Below, piece by piece: positions 1 through 5,544 of a stretch of DNA of 6,998 nucleotides. The stretch spans positions 1 through 6,998 of the forward strand of contig JAISOR010000086.1 of the NCBI GenBank assembly GCA_031275535.1, written 5' to 3'. Numbering within the stretch: the first letter of the stretch is position 1; every line of letters starts with the position of its first letter. The notes under the pieces were generated by a model. That model was given only the letters and a program-made list of their open reading frames with translations. It was not told where the DNA came from and ran no database searches. Origin of the DNA: Treponema sp. GTDB lineage: Bacteria > Spirochaetota > Spirochaetia > Treponematales > Breznakiellaceae. The translations under genes and the position numbers were made by a program.

Positions 1-25
1 AGAGTTTTTCCGGTAATTCTCAATT

Positions 26-58
26 AAAAAAAACCCCGGGATAGAATCTACCCCGGGG
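26..58 (-). terminator. Rho-independent terminator closing the lipoylation operon
   Basis: Read on the minus strand, a 7-bp perfect G+C stem (bases 52-58 with 34-40) encloses an 11-base loop that can pair a little further (TA with TA). It is followed directly by eight T residues (33 to 26), the classical intrinsic terminator layout. The plus strand has no T-run after the stem, so it acts on minus-strand transcripts. The nearest upstream stop codon is about 150 nt away at 206. It therefore either ends the lipA operon after a long 3' untranslated region or ends a separate short transcript from the 59-205 interval. Confidence 0.9.
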
Positions 59-205
59 AACCAAAAAAAAAGGAGGAATAGGAAACAGCGCCTGCCACTG
101 TCTAATTTTAAAACAACGCCCGGAACAAAAAAGTAACAAAAATTGACAAAGTTTTTTACCATGATTCTGAGGCTTGCCGGGGAGAAAAGATGCCCGGAAG
201 ATTTT
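59..205 (-). other. Non-coding interval between last gene and terminator; possible 3' UTR or small RNA
   Basis: No credible gene is visible in these 147 bases. On the minus strand there is a 6-bp hairpin with one G-U pair (ACAGTG, loop GCAGG, CGCTGT; about 102-86). It is followed by a pyrimidine tract TTCCTCCTTTTTTTTT that matches the CCTCCTTT end of 16S rRNA, and then the terminator. This architecture fits either a structured 3' UTR or a short terminated RNA with an exposed anti-Shine-Dalgarno tract. A TAAAAT box lies about 10 nt upstream of the hairpin, but I cannot pair it with a good -35. On the plus strand a perfect TTGACA (143-148) has no matching -10 and no gene after it. Confidence 0.3.
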
Positions 206-218
206 TTAAGCATCTTTT
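185..218. other. 9-bp hairpin spanning a stop codon
   Basis: AAAAGATGC at 185-193 is perfectly complementary to GCATCTTTT at 210-218, with a 16-base loop that contains the TAA stop (206-208) of the 98-residue protein gene. On the minus strand the right arm ends in TTTT followed by CTCCCC, so it is at best a weak terminator. It may instead be a stabilising or processing hairpin at the end of the last reading frame, ahead of the strong terminator at 58-26. The complementarity is seen directly; the role is inferred. Confidence 0.5.
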
Positions 219-502
219 CTTTGTCTGTTTAAACTGGGAATTGCCGCCGATTGTTCGGCTCCCCATTCGGCAATGACCCGTTCATAGGCGGCAATGGTCG
301 CCGCCAGGGTGATGCCCTGGACCTCGCCCCGGCCACCCCAATCGGCGCCGTCTAAATGGTATAAATGCAGAAGTGTGCCCTCCAGATCCTGAATAGTACA
401 GTTTGGATCCGATTCCCTGCGGCGCTGAAGCCCCCGTATTTCCTGTTCCAGGGTTTCGTTGTACTTTATGTCCCGCCAATCAACCGCGGAGCCCATGATC
501 AT
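206..502 (-). CDS. Conserved-looking small protein of unknown function, 98 residues
   Basis: I do not recognise a named family. The protein is acidic and mostly predicted helical, with no signal peptide or membrane segment, so it is probably cytoplasmic. Residues 14-30 form a charged helix rich in Glu and Arg. A compact motif follows at 39-59 (DLEGTL, LYHLDG, DWGGRG) and then a helix AATIAAYERVIAEW at 67-80; these have the look of conserved family motifs, and I have a weak memory of similar treponemal proteins. The first ATG overlaps the upstream TGA (TGATG), implying translational coupling to the exported protein upstream. A second ATG two codons later (494-496) sits at a better distance from a GGGGA box, so the true start may be residue 3. 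It is the last gene of the lipA unit. Confidence 0.75.
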   Translation of the reverse strand: MIMGSAVDWRDIKYNETLEQEIRGLQRRRESDPNCTIQDLEGTLLHLYHLDGADWGGRGEVQGITLAATIAAYERVIAEWGAEQSAAIPSLNRQRKDA

Positions 503-1629
503 CAGTCCCCATACTCAATGGTCCGTTTCAATTCCGTCCCCGGCACGGGGACCAGAACCCCGAAACGGTGAAGCATCCGTATTTCCCGCCGCCCGATCCA
601 ATTACCCCGTTCATCCAGGGAATACTCATAGCGGAGATCCACCGGTTCCGTCCCCGCGGTCCCGGTGACGCGGACCAGGAGGCCCCGGTTGTCCCATTGC
701 AGGGTGTAGGTTTCCCTGGTTTCCAAGGCCTCCGCCGGCTCCGGGGCCGGGGAATCCCCGGCGGCTTCCTCTTCCCGGGGGGCCAGGGTCCGGCGCTCCC
801 AATACCGGGGCCTGTTATCCGCGGTATAGAGGGCGGAAAATTCCCCAAGGGGGGAATTAAGGGCCGATATATTTCCCCCGCTGTCGTAGTCGTATGTCTC
901 GGTTTCTTCCCCGCCGTCCTTTAGGGCCCTAATTCTGCGGGGCCCCTCCCCGCCGCCGGGGGCCGGATATTCGGGGAAAAAAACCGCCGCCGCGTTTCCC
1001 TCCTGGTCATACCAGGTCTCGGAAACCCTCCGGTCCCGGTACTGCAGGACCGTAAAGTAGAACCTTCCCCCATGGGTCACGCGGAGCAGGGAAGGGCGGC
1101 CGCCCTCCCGGGCCAGGATATGCAGTTCCCAGGGTTCTTCGGTGAGGATGATGATGCCGGCGGGGGCCTCCGGGCCGCCGGAAAGGGTCCGGGCCTGGTA
1201 GAAGTTTCCCTGAAGGAAAACCGGGAATTCGGCCCAGCCGCCGTTTTCCCCCCGGCGGAGCCGGTACTCCCCGGGGTCCGGACCCAGGCTTATGGCGGAA
1301 AATCCCCCGCCCCCCGCTTCCCCCGCGGAAAGCCGGAACGCGTCCGGGGGTATGGCCGGGGGCCAGTCGGGCCGCCAGGGTACGCGGCCCGAGGCGGCGG
1401 TCTCCAGCAGGGGGCTGATGGGAAAGGGGTCCCCGTCCTCTGCCTGGGCATCCGGGGCTTCCCCGTCCCCCGCAGCCGCTTCGGTACCGGCGGGGGAAGC
1501 GGTCCCTTCCTGTCCCGGTAGAGAGACAAGGGCCATAAAAAAGATGAGGCCTAGCAGTCTGTGGTGCTTGCGGATTTTTGCGCCGCCCGCAGCGCGACAA
1601 ACTCCTGGGGCGGTTAAACGGGGCTCCAT
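502..1629 (-). CDS. Exported protein with RHS/YD-like repeats, function unknown
   Basis: The 375-residue product begins with an N-terminal export signal: basic residues KIRKHHR (18-24), a hydrophobic core LLGLIFFMALVSL (25-37) and a small-residue region before the low-complexity Ala/Glu/Gly stretch at 41-67. There is no lipobox cysteine, so a periplasmic or outer-surface soluble protein is likelier than a lipoprotein. The C-terminal half carries several short YD/RHS-like beta-hairpin motifs: YDQEGN (207-212), YDYDSGGNI (246-254), WDNRGLLVRV (312-321) and YEYSLDERGNWIGR (334-347). These resemble RHS repeats but are too few for a toxin-delivery RHS shell, and there is no toxin domain. The ATG lies 21 nt after the lplA stop, with a poorly spaced AGGA (1645-1642). 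Residues 1-17 make an unusually long n-region, so the start could be somewhat downstream. Its role in a lipoylation operon is unclear and may be mere co-transcription. Confidence 0.75.
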   Translation of the reverse strand: MEPRLTAPGVCRAAGGAKIRKHHRLLGLIFFMALVSLPGQEGTASPAGTEAAAGDGEAPDAQAEDGDPFPISPLLETAASGRVPWRPDWPPAIPPDAFRLSAGEAGGGGFSAISLGPDPGEYRLRRGENGGWAEFPVFLQGNFYQARTLSGGPEAPAGIIILTEEPWELHILAREGGRPSLLRVTHGGRFYFTVLQYRDRRVSETWYDQEGNAAAVFFPEYPAPGGGEGPRRIRALKDGGEETETYDYDSGGNISALNSPLGEFSALYTADNRPRYWERRTLAPREEEAAGDSPAPEPAEALETRETYTLQWDNRGLLVRVTGTAGTEPVDLRYEYSLDERGNWIGRREIRMLHRFGVLVPVPGTELKRTIEYGD

Positions 1630-1650
1630 GTTTTTAGTATATCCTAAAGG

Positions 1651-2421
1651 CTACCTTTTATAAAGCCACTGGGGAGAGGCGAATTTATCCGCCGCCAGTT
1701 TCCGGGCCCGTTCTTCTTCCCCCGGTTCCGGCGATGAGGGGGCGCTAAAGCGCAGGCCCAGGGCCCGGCGGAACCCTTCGGCCAGGGCCTCCGCCGCCTG
1801 ATCAAAGGGGATGGCCCGGCCCAGCAGGGTCCTGAGGCTGGTTACCCGTTTTTTTACATCATCGATGAGTTTCCCCCGTAGTTTTTCCCGGGGGACCTTG
1901 AGCAGTTCAAACATAAGGTCCACGTTGTTCTCCAGGAGGACCGTCCCATGCTGGAGGATACAGCCCTGCCGGCGGGTCTGGGCGTTGCCGGAAACTTTCC
2001 GGTCCCCGGCGATGATGTCGTTTATCGGGACAAAGCGGGCGGAGATACCCAGAATTTCGAGCCCCCGGATGATCCCCCCGCAAAGCCGGGTATAGGATTC
2101 CCCGATATCCACGTCCCCCAGGGGGTGGCCCATGGGGATGAAGATGCTGTAGGTTAGTTCCGCCTGGTGAAAAACCGCCCCGCCCCCGGATATGCGGCGG
2201 ACCACATCTACCCCATGGCGTTTGCAGGCCTCCGGATCCACCTCTTCCCGGAGGCCCTGGAAGTATCCCACCGATACCGCGGCGGGGCTCCAACCGTAGA
2301 GCCGCAGGGTGGGCAGGCTCTGTCCCCCGGAGACCGATTCCAGAATAGCCTCGTCCAGGGCCATATTGTAAAACCCGTCGTGATGGCCGGTATTGAGGAG
2401 CCGCCAGGGATAGGTTTCCAT
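1651..2421 (-). CDS. lplA: Lipoate-protein ligase A, catalytic subunit (LplA/LipM superfamily)
   Basis: It activates lipoate or octanoate as the acyl-AMP and transfers it to a lysine of lipoyl carrier domains in the cytoplasm. Family hallmarks are clear in the 256 residues: FNMALDE-like FYNMALDE (17-24), the nucleotide-binding signature RRISGGGAVFH (75-85), ELTYSI (88-93), ND at 134-135, and RKVSGNAQTR (141-150) with the lysine 142 expected to contact the acyl-adenylate, then LQHGTVLL (156-163). It ends in FASPQWLYKR, typical of the LplA/LipM group. The residue after the motif histidine is Gln where Asp is usual. The long insertion holding the catalytic Cys of Bacillus LipM, as I remember it, is absent, favouring an ATP-dependent ligase over an octanoyltransferase. 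The usual C-terminal accessory domain is missing here but is encoded by the adjacent upstream gene. GGGGGA (2434-2429) lies 7 nt before the ATG. Confidence 0.9.
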   Translation of the reverse strand: METYPWRLLNTGHHDGFYNMALDEAILESVSGGQSLPTLRLYGWSPAAVSVGYFQGLREEVDPEACKRHGVDVVRRISGGGAVFHQAELTYSIFIPMGHPLGDVDIGESYTRLCGGIIRGLEILGISARFVPINDIIAGDRKVSGNAQTRRQGCILQHGTVLLENNVDLMFELLKVPREKLRGKLIDDVKKRVTSLRTLLGRAIPFDQAAEALAEGFRRALGLRFSAPSSPEPGEEERARKLAADKFASPQWLYKR

Positions 2422-2424
2422 AGC

Positions 2425-2703
2425 CTAGTCCCCCGCAAGGGCGGAGCGGAGTACCTGGGATAGGCCCCGGCCGTCTATGCCCTGGGTCTCCACCCCCTCT
2501 TCCGCCAGGAGGCGGTCAAAACAGGGACCCAGGGCTTCCACCGGAATATCCCGGAGCCGTTCCTCAACCCGATCAAAGCCCTCTTCGGGGCTGGCAAAAA
2601 AATCCCCCCGGATGCTCATAGACCGTATGAGGGTCCCCTCCAGCTCGGCGCTGAGCCGTATCAATTTACAGCCCCCGGGCCGGCCCGCGGCTTCAAGCTT
2701 CAC
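2425..2703 (-). CDS. lplB: Lipoate-protein ligase accessory subunit (LplB-like, C-terminal domain)
   Basis: This 92-residue gene starts with GTG inside the end of lipA (11-nt overlap) and stops 3 nt before the lplA ATG. A good ribosome site AAGGGGG (2716-2710) sits 6 nt before the GTG. The product reads as the small domain of lipoate ligases: a Gly-Gly-x-Lys strand start (GGCKLIRL, 10-17), a second strand leading into SMSIRGDFF (29-37), PEEGFDRVEERL (39-50) and a helical remainder. The GDFF plus PEE pattern is what I associate with LplB of Thermoplasma and with the C-terminal domain of bacterial LplA, which is needed for the adenylation step. With LplA the total is 348 residues, close to one-piece LplA of E. 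coli (about 338). The frame stays open far upstream to 3087, but that part only shadows lipA. Function rests on pattern memory; the gene's reality is supported by spacing and the ribosome site. Confidence 0.82.
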   Translation of the reverse strand: MKLEAAGRPGGCKLIRLSAELEGTLIRSMSIRGDFFASPEEGFDRVEERLRDIPVEALGPCFDRLLAEEGVETQGIDGRGLSQVLRSALAGD

Positions 2704-3577
2704 CGGCCGCCCCCTTCCCCGCGGTCCGGGCATCCTGGGCGTGATAGCTGGTCCGGGCCAGGGGCGCGGATACGACCGAGGCAAATCCCCGCTCCCGGCC
2801 CGCCTCGGCATAGGACCCGAATTTTTCGGGGCTGATGTATTCCGCCACCGGAATCTGCCGGGGCGAGGGCCGCAGGTACTGGCCCATGACCAGAATATCC
2901 ACCTCCGCGGCCCGGAGCTCATCCATGGCGGAAAGGACCTCCGCCTCCTTCTCCCCCAGGCCCAGGATAAGGCTGGACTTGGTCGCCGGCGCGCCCAGGG
3001 CCTTGGCCGCCCTGAGGGTGTTAAGGCTCTTGTCAAAGGAGGCCCGGCGATCCCGGACCCATTGCAGGGATCGGACGGTTTCCACATTGTGGGCCGTTAC
3101 CTCCGCGCCGGCGGCGATTATGCCGGTAATTTCCGCCTCCGTATAATCGGGGATCAGGACCTCCACCCGGATAGCCGGCAGCCGCTCCTTTATGGCCCTG
3201 ACACAGGAGGCAAAGTGATTAGCCCCCCGGTCGTCCAGGTCGTCCCGGTCAACCGAGGTAAGGACCAGGTATTTAAGGCCCAGTTCCTCCGCGGCCAGGG
3301 CGATTCCGGCGCCCTCGTCGTGCCGGAGGGGCTGTCCCTTCCCGCCGGTGGCCACCGCGCAGAAACGGCAGGCCCTGGTACAGATATCGCCCAGGATCAT
3401 AAAGGTAGCGGTTCCCGCGCCCCAGCACTCCCCCTTATTGGGGCACCGGGCTTCATCGCAGACCGTGTGGAGGGCGTATTTTTCCAGGACCCCATGCACC
3501 TGGCGGAAGACGGGGCCCTGGGGGAACCCTACCCGGATCCACGCCGGTTTTTTTAGGGGCGTATTAGGGGAATCCAT
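2693..3577 (-). CDS. lipA: Lipoyl synthase (radical SAM)
   Basis: LipA inserts two sulfur atoms at C6 and C8 of a protein-bound octanoyl chain using S-adenosylmethionine. All ligand motifs are visible in the 294 residues: the auxiliary-cluster motif CDEARCPNKGEC (Cys 40, 45, 51), the radical-SAM motif CTRACRFC (Cys 66, 70, 73), and the C-terminal RTSYHA (275-280) corresponding to RSSY, whose serine is the unusual fourth ligand of the auxiliary cluster. Also seen are TSVDRDDLDDRGA (127-139) and the C-terminal region with MGQYLRPS. Length is normal for the family, so it should be intact. The ATG is fixed by an in-frame TAG five codons upstream, and no Shine-Dalgarno sequence precedes it. It is the first gene of lipA-lplB-lplA, in which the ligase supplies the octanoylated substrate; no lipB is present in the window. 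Confidence 0.97.
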   Translation of the reverse strand: MDSPNTPLKKPAWIRVGFPQGPVFRQVHGVLEKYALHTVCDEARCPNKGECWGAGTATFMILGDICTRACRFCAVATGGKGQPLRHDEGAGIALAAEELGLKYLVLTSVDRDDLDDRGANHFASCVRAIKERLPAIRVEVLIPDYTEAEITGIIAAGAEVTAHNVETVRSLQWVRDRRASFDKSLNTLRAAKALGAPATKSSLILGLGEKEAEVLSAMDELRAAEVDILVMGQYLRPSPRQIPVAEYISPEKFGSYAEAGRERGFASVVSAPLARTSYHAQDARTAGKGAAGEA

Positions 3578-3610
3578 AGGAACAATATACTATGAACGGC
3601 CAATGACATA
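3578..3610 (-). promoter_or_regulatory. Possible lipA promoter with leaderless start
   Basis: On the minus strand a TATATT box (3589-3584, five of six matches to TATAAT) is separated from the lipA ATG by exactly six bases (GTTCCT). That spacing would place transcription initiation on or next to the ATG, and no Shine-Dalgarno sequence exists. I see no convincing -35 at the proper distance (the bases there read roughly TTTATG). The alternative is a promoter further upstream with the structured region 3600-4058 as leader. Confidence 0.3.
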
Positions 3611-3667
3611 AAGCGCTCAATCAGGGCAAAAGCATTTACTCTTTATTCGGGATACTTTAAATGAAAA

Positions 3668-3787
3668 CACCGGTACGGTGAGGGAATTTCTTGGGGTCCG
3701 GCCTGATGCCTTATTCGGAACAGCGGCTTTTACTCCGGACCTTGGTCTGATGCCACCCCATCAAGGTTTTTCTCCACCGTACCGGTG
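3668..3787. repeat. 120-bp element bounded by a perfect 13-bp inverted repeat
   Basis: CACCGGTACGGTG (3668-3680) is the exact reverse complement of CACCGTACCGGTG (3775-3787). Between them lie a 7-bp inverted pair GGTCCGG (3695-3701) / CCGGACC (3735-3741), a competing 6-bp pair TGGGGT (3692-3697) / ACCCCA (3755-3760) that shares bases with the first, and a near-perfect direct repeat GGYCTGATGCC (3700-3710 and 3744-3754, 10 of 11 identical). The reading frames crossing it show no recognisable protein. It could be a miniature inverted-repeat element, a REP-like dispersed repeat, or a structured RNA ahead of lipA. The symmetry is certain; its identity is not. Confidence 0.7.
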
Positions 3788-4058
3788 CGTTTCCTCCGGG
3801 GTATCCCGGAGACACCAAAAAACGGCACGCGAAACATTGAGCGTGTTTTGGGAATACCGGCAACATGGTGTGGGCCCCGGAAAAAGTACACCCATAAAGA
3901 AAAGGTACAGGGCCCGCCAAAACATTGCCCGGTCTTTCCTTATACGGGAGGAAGAGGGGGTTCCCCGAATAATTCGGGTAATTTTCCCGCAAACCCCTTC
4001 AATATATCATGATCCCCGCAGTACCGCCTCACTCTTCACTCTCCACACTTTCTTCACT
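3788..4058. other. Intergenic stretch with several short perfect hairpins, no recognisable gene
   Basis: Together with the 120-bp element this makes about 480 gene-free bases between the floA operon and lipA. Visible structures are a 7-bp stem CTCCGGG/CCCGGAG (3794-3811, loop GTAT), a 5-bp stem CACGC/GCGTG (3826-3845) with outer CCAAAA/TTTTGG pairing across a bulge (3815-3851), two GGGCCC sites near 3873 and 3911, and a 6-bp stem CCCGAA/TTCGGG (3964-3978). None is followed by a proper T-run on the minus strand, so I call no terminator. Reading frames of 93 residues (minus, 3992-3711) and 138 residues (plus, 3678-4094) cross it but lack domain character, ribosome sites and operon fit. Base composition is more AT-rich than in the flanking genes. 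Confidence 0.55.
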
Positions 4059-4077
4059 TCACACTCCCTTAGGCGGT
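4023..4077 (-). repeat. C-free purine-rich repeat closed by a 7-bp stem at the end of the floA operon
   Basis: On the minus strand ACCGCCT (4077-4071) pairs with AGGCGGT (4029-4023). The 41-base loop between them contains no C at all and consists of imperfect GTGAAG/AGAGTGAAG units. The left arm and first part of the loop encode the last residues (PPKGV) and TGA stop of the small membrane protein gene. With no T-run after the stem it is not a standard terminator. A Rho-dependent, processing or 3'-protection role is possible but unproven. Confidence 0.6.
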
Positions 4078-4526
4078 CCCAGGATCTCCGCTAATACCAC
4101 CGCCCGCCGGAGGGGAGAAAGGGCTGCGAGATTTTCGGGAAATTCCGCAGCGGGGACCCGCTTCCCGGGGGCAGGGGGCGGGGCTTCCGCCTCTTTTTCC
4201 ATCCGGGGGATGGCTGGCGCCTTAAACACCGGGGGGGGAGCCTTTTCCAGCTTTGGGGGCGGGGGCCCGGCATTCACCGGCAGGTCCCAGGCGGAAAACT
4301 CTGCGCCCGAGTCCTTATCCTCCTCCTCGTAGACGGCGTGCACCCAGGGCCGCTCCGTCTTCCCATAGAGGGCGGGTCCGCTCCCCTTCGTTTCCCCCCT
4401 GTCTCCCAGGGGGGAAGCATCCTCCTGCCTCTGATTCCCGGCCTGCCTTCTTTTCCAAAATAAAAACCGGAGGGTTAAAATAAGAACAATGGGAAGGATG
4501 GGAAGGATGGTCTCTATTACATCCAT
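4059..4526 (-). CDS. Small single-pass membrane protein with proline-rich tail, unknown function
   Basis: I do not recognise a named family. With the start at 4526 the protein has 155 residues: an N-terminal membrane segment (about 5-24, LPILPIVLILTL core) stopped by basic KRR (25-27), then a charged, Pro/Ala/Glu-rich probably disordered region (30-132, with PPPP at 88-91), and a conserved-looking helical end (LSPLRRAVVLAEILGPPKG, 136-154). I recall similar ILGxPK endings on other treponemal proteins, without being able to verify it. By the positive-inside rule the tail is cytoplasmic. The frame is open 17 codons further up, inside floA, but GGCGGA (4539-4534) lies 7 nt before the 4526 ATG, which follows the floA stop by a single base, so this start is preferred. 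Position suggests an accessory partner of FloA/NfeD, analogous to but not evidently homologous with YqfB of Bacillus. A tandem 9-bp repeat (4491-4508) encodes ILPILP. Confidence 0.78.
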   Translation of the reverse strand: MDVIETILPILPIVLILTLRFLFWKRRQAGNQRQEDASPLGDRGETKGSGPALYGKTERPWVHAVYEEEDKDSGAEFSAWDLPVNAGPPPPKLEKAPPPVFKAPAIPRMEKEAEAPPPAPGKRVPAAEFPENLAALSPLRRAVVLAEILGPPKGV

Positions 4527-4527
4527 G

Positions 4528-5538
4528 CTATTTTCCGCCGGTGTTTCCGCCCCCGGGCCCCGGGGATGAGGCCCCAATGGAAGACCGCATGTCCGTATCG
4601 GCCTGGATGTTCTTGAGCCGGTAGTAGTCCATCACCCCTAGATGGCCGTTCCTAAAAGCCTCGGCAATGGCCAGGGGTATCTCCGCCTCCGCCAGAACCA
4701 CCTTGGCCCGGTTTTCCTGGACCAGGGCCAACATCTCCTGCTCCCGGGCCTGGGCCGCGGCGCGGCGCTTTTCCGCCTCCGCCTGGAAGCGGCGCTTATC
4801 CGCCTCGGCCTGATCGGCCTGGAGCTTGGCCCCCACATTGGCCCCCACATCAATATCCGCAATATCAATAGAAAGGATCTCAAAGGCGGTTCCCGCATCC
4901 AGCCCTTTCTCCAAAACCCGCTTGGAGATGGTATCGGGATTTTCCAGCACCGACTTGTAAGACTCCGAAGAACCGATGGTGGTGACGATCCCCTCCCCTA
5001 CCCGGGCGATGATGGTCTCTTCGGTGGCCCCTCCGACCAGGCGTTCAATGTTGGCCCGGACGGTTACCCGGGCCTTTACCTGGAGCTGTATGCCGTCCTT
5101 GGCCACCGCATCGATGGTATGCTTCCCCTTGGTGGTGTCCGGGCAGTCGATGACCTTGGGATTCACGCTGGTCCGGACCGCCTCCAGCACATCCCGGCCC
5201 GCCAGATCAATGGCCGCGGCCCGCTGGAAAGGCAGGGGAATATTGGCCTTATTGGCCGCCACCAGGGCGCGGCTCACCTTCATCACATCCCCCCGGGCCA
5301 GGAAGTGGGTCTCCAGCATATCCGAATCGACCTCTATTCCCGCCTTGGAAAGCATGATCCGGGAATCCACGATAACCCCGGGGTTTACATGGCGCAGCCA
5401 CATCCCGATAAGTTTCCCCATCCCCACATAGGCCCCGGACAGCAGGGCCCGGAACCAGAGCCCAAAGAACCGGAAAAACAACAACAGGAAACCCAGGGCA
5501 AAGAGCCCGACGACAACCAACAAAACAAGATAGGCCAT
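4528..5538 (-). CDS. floA: Flotillin-like membrane scaffold protein FloA
   Basis: FloA proteins form clusters in the cytoplasmic membrane that organise lipids and membrane-bound proteases and transporters. The 336 residues match the usual length (about 330) and order of the family: hydrophobic membrane anchor at 3-36, then [20 protein letters not shown] (49-68), an SPFH-type domain with [21 protein letters not shown] (100-120) and GVGEGIV-like [20 protein letters not shown] (178-197), [16 protein letters not shown] (225-240), and an Ala/Glu/Arg-rich coiled coil (241-290) with repeated EA and AEAEKRR units. It finishes with [20 protein letters not shown] (292-311) and a Gly/Pro-rich flexible tail. 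A strong ribosome site AAGGAG (5550-5545) sits 6 nt before the ATG. It lies 26 nt after the NfeD-family gene, the standard pairing. Intact; no oddity seen. Confidence 0.97.
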   Translation of the reverse strand: MAYLVLLVVVGLFALGFLLLFFRFFGLWFRALLSGAYVGMGKLIGMWLRHVNPGVIVDSRIMLSKAGIEVDSDMLETHFLARGDVMKVSRALVAANKANIPLPFQRAAAIDLAGRDVLEAVRTSVNPKVIDCPDTTKGKHTIDAVAKDGIQLQVKARVTVRANIERLVGGATEETIIARVGEGIVTTIGSSESYKSVLENPDTISKRVLEKGLDAGTAFEILSIDIADIDVGANVGAKLQADQAEADKRRFQAEAEKRRAAAQAREQEMLALVQENRAKVVLAEAEIPLAIAEAFRNGHLGVMDYYRLKNIQADTDMRSSIGASSPGPGGGNTGGK

Positions 5539-5544
5539 TACATA

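Noticed and set aside
143..148. Perfect TTGACA on the plus strand
   Set aside because: No -10 box at 16-18 bases and no plus-strand gene downstream.
1..162. Minus-strand frame from an ATG at 162 running off the left edge
   Set aside because: It reads straight through the strong terminator and poly-T tracts, giving a Phe-rich product, and has no Shine-Dalgarno sequence.
2704..3087. Upstream extension of the LplB-like frame to an ATG at 3087
   Set aside because: That part lies wholly inside lipA in another frame and has antisense-like Pro/Arg-rich content. The GTG at 2703 has a good ribosome site and gives the expected domain length.
2477..3556. 359-residue open frame on the plus strand opposite lipA/lplB
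   Set aside because: It mirrors lipA, whose motifs are certain. The product is Pro/Arg/Gly-rich without domain character; high GC at third codon positions opens the antisense frame.
3690..3760. Bacterial SRP (4.5S) RNA, because of the GGTCCGGA-like segment
   Set aside because: The rest of the conserved domain IV loop (GGAAGGAAGCAGCC-type) is absent and the pairing does not match.
3668..3787. Integron attC site, considered because Treponema can carry integrons
   Set aside because: The arms lack the GTTRRRY/RYYYAAC core sites and no cassette genes or integrase lie nearby.
3711..3992. 93-residue minus-strand frame in the intergenic region
   Set aside because: No recognised motif or good ribosome site, and it covers several hairpins. 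Chance frame most likely, though not excluded.
3678..4094. 138-residue plus-strand frame in the intergenic region
   Set aside because: It crosses the inverted-repeat element and overlaps the end of the small membrane protein gene, lacks a ribosome site and protein-like motifs, and would be the only plus-strand gene here.
4828..4856. Tandem 12-bp repeat GGCCCCCACATT/C within floA
   Set aside because: It encodes the normal VGANVGA stretch of FloA proteins, so it is explained by family sequence and codon choice.
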